Both the position numbers and the translations under genes were made by a program. A stretch of 64,000 nt of DNA. Origin: Nocardia inohanensis NBRC 100128. GTDB lineage: Bacteria; Actinomycetota; Actinomycetes; Mycobacteriales; Mycobacteriaceae. Location: assembly GCF_001612945.1 (NCBI RefSeq), contig NZ_BDBK01000001.1:1116001-1180000 (forward strand), written 5' to 3'. Shown here piece after piece: positions 8,181-14,707 of this stretch. Positions within the stretch are counted from its first letter, which is position 1. The number at the start of each line of letters is the position of its first letter. The notes beneath the pieces were generated by a model. The model was given only the letters and a program-made list of their open reading frames with translations, had not been told where the DNA came from and did not search any database.

Positions 8181-9085
8181 GCCCGCTCCAGTACGCCGTG
8201 CATGACCGCGGTCAAGGTGTTGTGGTCGAACATCTGGTAGACGACGGCGAGGCGGGTCCCCGCACCCATGCCGGGTTCGGCGTCCATCATGAATTCCCGG
8301 CCGATCAGGCGGCGGCCGTCGGCGGTGTGCAAGCGTACGAAATTAGCCCGTCCGTAAGAGTTTCCATTGCCCCAGACGTCAGGCCCCTCATGGAAGGAAC
8401 GCACACCGTCGCGGCGCACCGTGATCCGCGAGCGTGATTCCATCGGCCCCGACATGACCAGCTGATGTTCGGCGACAAGCAGCCCGACCGGATCGATCTC
8501 CAGCTCCATGCGCAGGCTACCCAGCGGCTGCTGACCGGCCGACCACAGCTCCAGGTCTCCGGCGTAGCGACTCTTGTCTTTGGTCGGAACGGTGAAAACA
8601 ACCGCTCCACAGCGTGTTTCGCTGGCAATACGCTCGTCTACGAGCTCCGGATCGCGGGTGTAGACACCGTTGAACACCCCGACCATGGCCGGCCCCTGGT
8701 ACAGCACCGACGAATACACCTGGGTGTCGCCGAGGGTCTGATTCCAGGTATTCAGTGACACCTGCCAGCCGGGCCCGTAATAGTTGGCGTCGACGAATCC
8801 TCCGTAGGGCTGCCCGGATCCGAAGAAGTCCGGCCCGGTGTAGATCCGGTCCGCGTCCGAGTCGCGCACGCCGAAGGCGAACGGCGCACCCAGCGCGAAG
8901 CGGCCCGCCAGGTCACCGCCGCCGGTCAGTCCGCCGTCCATGTAATAGGTGGTGGTGCCGTCGGCGAAGACCGAGGATCGGCGGATGTCCTCGAAACCGC
9001 GCCAGGTGCCCTGTGCGTCGAAGAGCGAAGGACGCCCGACCCATTCGCCGGCGATCCGCTGCTGGAACTCGCTCGGGGCGCTCAC
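8177..9085 (-). CDS. hypothetical beta-rich protein in the tetrapyrrole operon
   Basis: 302 residues from GTG 9085, which overlaps the upstream RCCR-like stop as GTGA. No signal peptide or membrane segment is seen. The sequence is dominated by short alternating strands rich in Gly, Tyr and Trp: RIAGEWVGRPSLFD near the start, then TTTYYMDGG, YGGFVDANYYGPGWQ and MVGVFNGVYTRDP. The opening GEW and the strand pattern suggest a lipocalin- or barrel-like binder, but I do not recognise the family. Its position between two pathway enzymes makes a pathway role likely, for example as a pigment carrier or an unrecognised dechelatase or hydrolase. That is a guess. Confidence 0.8.
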   Translation of the reverse strand: MSAPSEFQQRIAGEWVGRPSLFDAQGTWRGFEDIRRSSVFADGTTTYYMDGGLTGGGDLAGRFALGAPFAFGVRDSDADRIYTGPDFFGSGQPYGGFVDANYYGPGWQVSLNTWNQTLGDTQVYSSVLYQGPAMVGVFNGVYTRDPELVDERIASETRCGAVVFTVPTKDKSRYAGDLELWSAGQQPLGSLRMELEIDPVGLLVAEHQLVMSGPMESRSRITVRRDGVRSFHEGPDVWGNGNSYGRANFVRLHTADGRRLIGREFMMDAEPGMGAGTRLAVVYQMFDHNTLTAVMHGVLERA

Positions 9086-9798
9086 GCGACCAGCTCCCCG
9101 CGCACCCGCTCGGACTGTTCGGCCCCGAGCAACCGGGTCACCTGCGCCCACACCGGATCGACCGCCGGGCTGAACAGGTTCGCGCGGTTGGCGCGATCCC
9201 GCGCCGCGAGATCCCCCTCGATCGCCGGAACCCCCTTCTCCACCAGCGTGAGCCAGTGCTCGAGGTAGGCGTCCACGGTCGCGGTCAGGGCGGTGAAGGC
9301 GTCGGCCCCGGCCCGGCACACCAGCATCCACGGCGACATCAGCGCCCGCTGCCGCGGCCCGATGCCGGCAGGGGAGACGCCCTCGATCCGCCAGGCGTCC
9401 TCGAGCAGCGCGGTCAGCGGCAGATAGGCGGCATCGAGGTACTCGAGGTGCACGGCCAGATCGGCGCGCGGAATCAGGTCCAGATGCATGGCGTAGTAGT
9501 CGCCGCCGTACACCGAGTCCAGCGTGAAATGCGGTACGGCGGAATCACTTCCGGTGAAGGCGAAGATCATATGGCTGTCCAGCCCGATGGGCGGCAACAC
9601 CAGATTCACGGTCACCGCCTTGTCGATCGGACCGCCGCGCAGCACCCGCAGCCGCCCCACCGGCTCCGGAGACATCGGACTGGTCAGCGCCACATCCTCC
9701 ACGGTGTCCAGGTCGAGCGCGGAGCTCAAGGCGGTGAGAGTGCGCGTGCTGAGCGCGGCGGGTAGGCTGCTCGCGCCGGTCGATTCGATTGTGCTCAT
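9082..9798 (-). CDS. red chlorophyll catabolite reductase (RCCR)-like protein 1
   Basis: 238 residues. It shows the RCCR/ferredoxin-dependent bilin reductase layout: PHFTLD (89-94), followed by HLDLIPRADL (105-114), EYLDAAYLPL (119-128), a MSPWMLVCR strand, and ARDRANRANLF near 199. Plant RCCR has APNF-VVE, LDLPHRKDLVLNPDYL, and a late ERRDKSFRR segment in the same order. Asp94 occupies the place of the acidic residue in the plant VVEL strand. RCCR-type enzymes reduce the linear product made by pheophorbide a oxygenase using ferredoxin. The gene overlaps the Rieske oxygenase gene by four bases. Confidence 0.8.
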   Translation of the reverse strand: MSTIESTGASSLPAALSTRTLTALSSALDLDTVEDVALTSPMSPEPVGRLRVLRGGPIDKAVTVNLVLPPIGLDSHMIFAFTGSDSAVPHFTLDSVYGGDYYAMHLDLIPRADLAVHLEYLDAAYLPLTALLEDAWRIEGVSPAGIGPRQRALMSPWMLVCRAGADAFTALTATVDAYLEHWLTLVEKGVPAIEGDLAARDRANRANLFSPAVDPVWAQVTRLLGAEQSERVRGELVA

Positions 9799-10916
9799 AG
9801 GTCATTGCCTCCGGTGCGGGCCTTGTGCACCCAGGCACTGGCCAGTTCGGGATTGTCGCGACGGGCGGGCGAGGCGATGACGGTGGCGGTGCGCCGCGGA
9901 GCGTCACCGGTGACGATGTCGTCGCCCCCGACCCACCAGCCCTGTTTCACGAGTTCGAGCCGCCGCCGCCGATAGGCGACCTGGAGTCCGTCACTGCGCA
10001 CATGCAACTCGTCGGAGAGGTCGAAGGGCAGCAGCTCGGGGCGCTGAGACTCCACCACCGGCCGGTCCTGCAACAGGATCTTCTCGATTCGCTTGCGCGC
10101 GTTGCCGTCCGCCCAGGCGCCGGTGAAGAAGTTGCGGAAGCCCAGAATCTTGACCAGCGTCTTGTCCTGCGACAGCGGAATATTGAAGTCGTAGAGGATC
10201 AGGTCGCCGATCGGCAGCCGCACGTGCAGCTTCACGATATTGGGCAGATACCAGGCATTGGTGACGGTGACATACTCGGCATGCGGTCGCCGCCGCGCGA
10301 GCAGCCCCCACAATCCCTTGGGCGGCGGCGGGCTGAGCTGGATATCGGCCTCGGCCGACCAATCCGTCTGCCGCACCCGGAAATCGGGGATCTCCGGCTT
10401 GTCCGGATTGCCGAAGGCGGTGCCGTGCACGAACGGGGTGTGTGAGGCATCGACCACGTTCTCGAAGGTGCGCTCGTAGTTGGCGTCGATCACCATATCG
10501 ACCTGTACGGCCCGGAAAGCGGGGTCGTCCCACTGCGGGATCTCGGGGATCGGCGGCCGTTCGGCTTCGGGCAGATCACCCAGGAAGGCCCAGATCATGC
10601 CGTGCCGTTCCAGCGTCGGGTAGGCATCCACCCGGGCCTTGCGCGGGATCTTGCGCTCCTCGGCATTGGCCGGGATCTTCACGCATTTGCCCTCGGAGTC
10701 GTACTGCCAGCCGTGGTACGGGCAGGTGATGCAGTCACCGGTGACCTTGCCCATCGAGAGCGCGCCGCCGCGATGCACGCACAGGTCCGAAAGGCACACG
10801 GCCGCACCGGCTTCGGTGCGGTACAGCACGAAGTCCTGGCCCAGGCAGGTCACCCGGCGCGGCTCCCGCGTCACCCGGTCCGCGAATTCGACCGCGTACC
10901 AGAAGTTCTTCAACAT
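9795..10916 (-). CDS. Rieske non-heme iron oxygenase, pheophorbide a oxygenase (PaO)/VanA-type
   Basis: 373 residues. The Rieske [2Fe-2S] ligands are CVH (Cys46, His48) and CPYH (Cys65, His68). The mononuclear iron site is FENVVDASHTPFVH (Asp156, His159, His164, with Asn153). It opens directly with MLKNFWYAVE, as in single-component oxygenases of the vanillate demethylase, PaO and CAO group. It lacks the C-terminal CxxC and membrane anchor of plant PaO, so it should be soluble. No reductase or ferredoxin gene lies in the operon. With RCCR-like genes on both sides, macrocycle cleavage of a pheophorbide-like tetrapyrrole is the favoured role. Demethylation of an aromatic ether is the alternative. 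Confidence 0.88.
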   Translation of the reverse strand: MLKNFWYAVEFADRVTREPRRVTCLGQDFVLYRTEAGAAVCLSDLCVHRGGALSMGKVTGDCITCPYHGWQYDSEGKCVKIPANAEERKIPRKARVDAYPTLERHGMIWAFLGDLPEAERPPIPEIPQWDDPAFRAVQVDMVIDANYERTFENVVDASHTPFVHGTAFGNPDKPEIPDFRVRQTDWSAEADIQLSPPPPKGLWGLLARRRPHAEYVTVTNAWYLPNIVKLHVRLPIGDLILYDFNIPLSQDKTLVKILGFRNFFTGAWADGNARKRIEKILLQDRPVVESQRPELLPFDLSDELHVRSDGLQVAYRRRRLELVKQGWWVGGDDIVTGDAPRRTATVIASPARRDNPELASAWVHKARTGGNDL

Positions 10917-10929
10917 CGTTCGGTTACTC

Positions 10930-11895
10930 CTATCGCCGGATCAGCCGGATGACGGCATCGGACTCGTCCGGCCCGGTATCGGGCTGGGCCAGCTGCGCTT
11001 TGGCCGCGGCATCGCCGCACAGGTGGGTGCGCAGGAAGGCCGAGGTGAGACGGGCGAAAGGCGGCAGCGCATCGGTGTCGCCGGGTCCGTCGAGGAAGGC
11101 CCGCGCCGCGGTCGGGTCGGCGTCGGCGATGCCGAAATGATTGGCTCCCCGCACTACCGCCAGCAGATGCTCGCCCTCGGGCAACGCCTCGGTGAAGGTG
11201 CGGCGCACCGGGTCGGGCCGGTTCGTGCCGTCTTCGCCGTAGCGGTCGGCGCTGCCCTGAATGACACCGTCATTGGTGCCGACCCCCAGTAGCACCGGGC
11301 AGCTCACCTGGGCGGGCAGCACGGTGCCCGGCTCCCAGCCCAGCATGGTCGCCACCATGGTGTGCGCGCCCCATGCGAAAACCGCTGAGACGGAAGGGAA
11401 GAAGCGCGCCGACTGCAATGCCACGGTCCCGCCGGCGGAGTGTCCGCCGAGGGCGACGCGGTCCAGATCAAGGGCGCCTCGCAGTGGCGGCAGCTCGTTC
11501 AATTCGGCCAGCGCATCGAGCACCGCGCCGATGGTGGGGCAGGTGGGACGGGTGCCGTAGGCGTCCGGGCGAGCGGCATCGAGGTCCACGCCGGGCGTCA
11601 ATCCCTTTTGGCCGCCGAACAATTCGGCGACGCGGTCCATCGTGACCACGACGAAGCCGTGCTCGGCGACCGCGGTCGCGAAGCGGCGATAGGCATCCTG
11701 GCCTACGTTCACTCCGGACAGGAATACGACCACCGGGTAGGGCGCGGCCACCGGGTCGGGCGCGAAGACGCCGGTCAGCCGTTCGGCATCGCCGCCGCCG
11801 GCCACGGCGGGGTAGTACACCTTGAGATGTGCGGTGTCGAAGGGCGGTTCGCCGTCGGTGCGGACGGACCACCACAGGGATCGGATCAGGCGCAT
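10930..11895 (-). CDS. chlorophyllase-like alpha/beta hydrolase
   Basis: 321 residues with no signal peptide, so probably intracellular. YPVVVFLSGVNVGQDAYRRF and VAEHGFVVVTMD match the chlorophyllase pattern (FPV-VFLHG then IASHGFIVVAP). The nucleophile elbow is GGHSAGG (Ser153; plants GHSRGG), a candidate acid is Asp209, and the catalytic His is 253 in GANHFGIAD. It shares GANHFG-AD and the upstream motif with the secreted protein at 32590-33471. Removal of the phytyl or a methyl ester from a tetrapyrrole is the expected reaction in this operon. It is 13 bases upstream of the Rieske gene. Confidence 0.82.
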   Translation of the reverse strand: MRLIRSLWWSVRTDGEPPFDTAHLKVYYPAVAGGGDAERLTGVFAPDPVAAPYPVVVFLSGVNVGQDAYRRFATAVAEHGFVVVTMDRVAELFGGQKGLTPGVDLDAARPDAYGTRPTCPTIGAVLDALAELNELPPLRGALDLDRVALGGHSAGGTVALQSARFFPSVSAVFAWGAHTMVATMLGWEPGTVLPAQVSCPVLLGVGTNDGVIQGSADRYGEDGTNRPDPVRRTFTEALPEGEHLLAVVRGANHFGIADADPTAARAFLDGPGDTDALPPFARLTSAFLRTHLCGDAAAKAQLAQPDTGPDESDAVIRLIRR

Positions 11896-11920
11896 GCGGC
11901 CCTGCCTTCCGGGAAACGAG

Positions 11921-12730
11921 TCACAGCTGAGGACGTGGTAGTTCGCGATCGCCGCCCCACAGGGCGCGAACCAGCCGCTGGGTGAGTTCGGGACCGAAGA
12001 GCCGTTCGCCCATCACGTTCGCCGGATCACGCTCGGCGATATTGCGGCGCACCGCGAGATCACGTGCGGCGAGTGCGGCGCGCTCGGGACCGGGCACCGG
12101 CTCGGCCTCGGCGACCCAGCCCAGCCATTGATCCACACGCGCGGTGAGCAATTCGGCGACGGTGTCGAGGTTGGGGCGAGTCGGCGGGAACGAATAGCAG
12201 TAGGCGGTGGGGGAGAGGCTGGCCCGGATGAAGCCGGTGCGGCTGGTGAACCAGGTGAAGTCCCGATGTTCTTCCTTGAACGCCAGCCAGGCCGGATCGT
12301 TCGGCGCGTAATAGCTGTCGTAGTACGCGCCGTCACCGACGAGGTCGCCGCGCGGGATGGCATCGACGTAGAACCAGCCTTCGGGCCAGAGCAGCAATGC
12401 CGAACCAAGATGCGGCGCGCGCACCTGCGGTCCGAGCCATGCGGTCAGGTGCAGATTCACGAAACCGGTACGCGGATCACCGATCCAGGAGTGCACCAGC
12501 CAGTCGATCTCCGGCCCGGAGTACGCGGCCAGGCTACCGGCCGGGCCGGTGGCCGGATCGCCGTAGGAGTCCAGATCGGCGGTGCTGGGATCGCGGGTGA
12601 GCTCGAAGCGCTCCGCGATCCGGGATCGCAACCCGCTCAGCAGTTCTCGCCATTCCTCGAAGGTCTCGGTGACATCGACGCGCGGATTCTCGTCGACCAT
12701 CTGCTCGACGTGTTGCAGGGTTTCACTCAT
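11921..12730 (-). CDS. red chlorophyll catabolite reductase (RCCR)-like protein 2
   Basis: 269 residues, closer to plant RCCR than the paralogue at 9082. HSWIGDPRTGFVNLHL (80-95) corresponds to plant GSWIHCKIPTGVSLNI. APHLGSA (105-111) corresponds to APNFVVE. DAIPRGDL (123-130) and AYYDSYY correspond to LPHRKDL and DYLKEYY. FIRASLSPTA (167-176) corresponds to FVRSAFSPTA. AARDLAVRRNIAERD (221-235), FGPELTQRLVRAL and a trailing G match the plant C-terminus. Ala111 replaces the plant acidic residue of the VVE strand, so the two copies may differ in catalysis or form a heteromer. The gene is 25 bases upstream of the chlorophyllase-like gene. Confidence 0.85.
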   Translation of the reverse strand: MSETLQHVEQMVDENPRVDVTETFEEWRELLSGLRSRIAERFELTRDPSTADLDSYGDPATGPAGSLAAYSGPEIDWLVHSWIGDPRTGFVNLHLTAWLGPQVRAPHLGSALLLWPEGWFYVDAIPRGDLVGDGAYYDSYYAPNDPAWLAFKEEHRDFTWFTSRTGFIRASLSPTAYCYSFPPTRPNLDTVAELLTARVDQWLGWVAEAEPVPGPERAALAARDLAVRRNIAERDPANVMGERLFGPELTQRLVRALWGGDRELPRPQL

Positions 12731-12755
12731 GATCGCCTCGCTGGGTAGGGGGTTG

Positions 12756-14369
12756 TCACACGGTCTCTTTCGTCACGGTCATGGCCGCGAGCGGTCCGCG
12801 CGGGCGGTTCGCCAGCAGATCGGTGCCGCGCGACACCTGACGGTTGACGGCCTGGGCGGGGCGGATGGCGGCGCGGACGCTGGTCGCTCCCGGGGCCACC
12901 GGGGTGACCTCGGGATGGCTGATCACGCCGGTGAACGGTCCCAGCCAGGCGGTCCACAGCGTGAAATCGGCGCTGAGCCCGTGGATTCCGCCGGTCAGCG
13001 AGTGACCGGGGGTGAATCCGGCGGCTACCACATTGAGCCGGTTCTCCGCCGCACGCTCGGGCAGTCCGAGGCGCAGTTCCCACTCCTCGGTGGGCGTGTG
13101 TGGAACGGCGACCACGTCGGCGTCCTGAATCGCGGCCAGCCGGAACGTTTCCGGGAAGAGCGCGTCGTCGCCGACCACGAGGGCGAGCCGACCCCACGCC
13201 AAATCGAATACCTCGAGCTCGTCGCCGGGTTCGGACAGCCATGGGTGCCGGGCGGTGGGATGCAGCTGCGGCTGGCGGCCGACGATACCGTCCGCGTTGA
13301 TGAGCACGCCGTGATGCGCGCCGCCCTCGCGCCGGGAGGTCACCACGTGACACTGCGTATCGCGCAGTGCGCGAACGATTTCCGGCACGGTCAGGGCGGC
13401 CAGTTCGGGCAGGACGATCAGATCGGTGTCCCGGGCCATCCGCGCGATGATGCGGCTGCTGGGCAGGCTGACCGCCGCCATCACATGGTCCGCCCCGGCG
13501 GGACGCAGCCGGGCGGCGGTCGTGCGCAGGGGCGCGTACACCGCGGGCCGGCGGGTCGCGAGGATATCGGTGCCGTCCGGACGCCGCTTGTCCTGTGCGG
13601 CTTCGATATCGATATCGGCGAACACCACCGCGGCACCGTCGGCCGGAGCGATCGCCACGGTGGTGCCGTCGGGCGCCACGATCTGGCTTTCGCCCGCGCC
13701 GTACAGCCGATCCGCCGGCACGCCCAGCCGGGCGGCGATGGCGGGCAACTGTTCGGCGGGCAACAGCGGACCGACCTTGTTCGCCGCCACCACCCACACC
13801 TTGTTCTCCGCGGCGCGCACCGGAATGTGCAGGCTCGCTTCATCGGTCGCGAACGAATTGAGGCTGTTGAGCAGCAGCTGCGCGCCCCGCACCGACAGCG
13901 AGCGGGTGACCTCGTTGATCACCCCCTCCATGCAGGCGTACATGCCGATCCGGCCCAGCGGGGTGTCGATGACCGGTGAATCGTCGAGTCCGGGATCGAG
14001 ATGGTCGTTCTCCGCACCCATCAGGATCTGCTTGTCCGATTCGCCGAGCAGCTCGCCGCCGGGCCCGTACAGCAGGCTGGTGCCGGTGGTGCGCCCGTCG
14101 TCGCGGGCCAGCGTGACGCCGATCTTCACGTACATGGCATGCCGCGCGGCGCGTTCGGCGATCGCCGTCAGGAACGAATCTCCGATCCGGCAGGCCATTC
14201 GATGCGCATGAGCCCGATCGGTATACCACGATAGGTGGTTACAGAACTCCGGTAGCACCACGAGTTCGGCTCGGGCAGCGGCGGCCTCGTCGAGCGCGCG
14301 CAGGCACGCGTCGAGGTTGGCCGCGACATCGGTGCCCGCGGCGAGTTGTGCGGCCGCGACTCGTGTCAT
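12756..14369 (-). CDS. tandem carbon-nitrogen hydrolase (nitrilase superfamily) with degenerate second domain
   Basis: 537 residues from ATG 14369. A TTG at 14393 would extend the protein by eight residues into the region just before the operator. Domain 1 (about 1-275) has the full Glu-Lys-Cys set: LVVLPEF (Glu41), ESDKQIL (Lys113) and YACMEG (Cys146). Domain 2 (about 285-480) keeps DLIVLPEL but has VVGDDALFPE where the Cys should be, so it is probably inactive or regulatory. Nitrilase-type enzymes hydrolyse amides, carbamoyl groups or nitriles. As first gene of the RCCR/PaO-like operon it could deamidate a maleamate-type or lactam fragment. The substrate is inferred. Confidence 0.87.
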   Translation of the reverse strand: MTRVAAAQLAAGTDVAANLDACLRALDEAAAARAELVVLPEFCNHLSWYTDRAHAHRMACRIGDSFLTAIAERAARHAMYVKIGVTLARDDGRTTGTSLLYGPGGELLGESDKQILMGAENDHLDPGLDDSPVIDTPLGRIGMYACMEGVINEVTRSLSVRGAQLLLNSLNSFATDEASLHIPVRAAENKVWVVAANKVGPLLPAEQLPAIAARLGVPADRLYGAGESQIVAPDGTTVAIAPADGAAVVFADIDIEAAQDKRRPDGTDILATRRPAVYAPLRTTAARLRPAGADHVMAAVSLPSSRIIARMARDTDLIVLPELAALTVPEIVRALRDTQCHVVTSRREGGAHHGVLINADGIVGRQPQLHPTARHPWLSEPGDELEVFDLAWGRLALVVGDDALFPETFRLAAIQDADVVAVPHTPTEEWELRLGLPERAAENRLNVVAAGFTPGHSLTGGIHGLSADFTLWTAWLGPFTGVISHPEVTPVAPGATSVRAAIRPAQAVNRQVSRGTDLLANRPRGPLAAMTVTKETV

Positions 14370-14396
14370 GCGCCGCCCCCTGTTCCACTCCAAAGT

Positions 14397-14421
14397 GTTT
14401 CGGAGATCGAAACACTGTTTC
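14397..14421. promoter_or_regulatory. regulon operator upstream of the RCCR/PaO-like operon
   Basis: A perfect GTTTC-N7-GAAAC-N3-GTTTC arrangement; the central part is an 8-5-8 perfect inverted repeat at 14395-14415. It sits 28 bases upstream of the nitrilase start at 14369 and has the same spacing as the site at 43153. Confidence 0.8.
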
Positions 14422-14582
14422 CAACAAGGCCGATTCTGTACCCGCCGGAGTGATCTGTCCAGGGCTGCCTCCGGATTTCACGTCAGCGAAATACCCGGTA
14501 ACCGAGATCGATTGCCGCCGTACCGGTTCCCCGGCGTTCGCCTTGACACCCGCAACCGGCGCGGGTTCAATATGGCAATTCC

Positions 14583-14607
14583 GAAACCGCGTTTCCATGA
14601 GAGAAAC
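14583..14607. promoter_or_regulatory. regulon operator upstream of the permease/neocarzinostatin-like operon
   Basis: GAAAC-N3-GTTTC-N7-GAAAC, with a 7-7-7 perfect palindrome at 14589-14609. It ends a few bases before the AGGAGG site (14614-14619) of the short coding frame at 14626. With the site at 14397 it forms a divergent control region of about 250 bases. Confidence 0.78.
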
Positions 14608-14625
14608 GCTCTCAGGAGGATGGGC

Positions 14626-14706
14626 ATGACGACCTCCGAATCGTCCTTCCGATTCCGGCGCGACCTGACGCCGGTTCCGCTTCCCCGTCGCACGCGAGGC
14701 CACTGA
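14626..14706 (+). CDS. 26-residue small ORF, leader peptide or frameshifted N-terminus
   Basis: The ATG at 14626 follows a strong AGGAGG. The peptide is MTTSESSFRFRRDLTPVPL followed by PRRTRGH and a TGA at 14704-14706. The next gene starts one base later in another frame. The basic, proline-containing end followed at once by hydrophobic helices in the next frame looks like the cytoplasmic tail of a transporter. This is therefore either a coupling leader peptide or the true N-terminus separated by a frameshift. Confidence 0.45.
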   Translation: MTTSESSFRFRRDLTPVPLPRRTRGH

Positions 14707-14707
14707 A

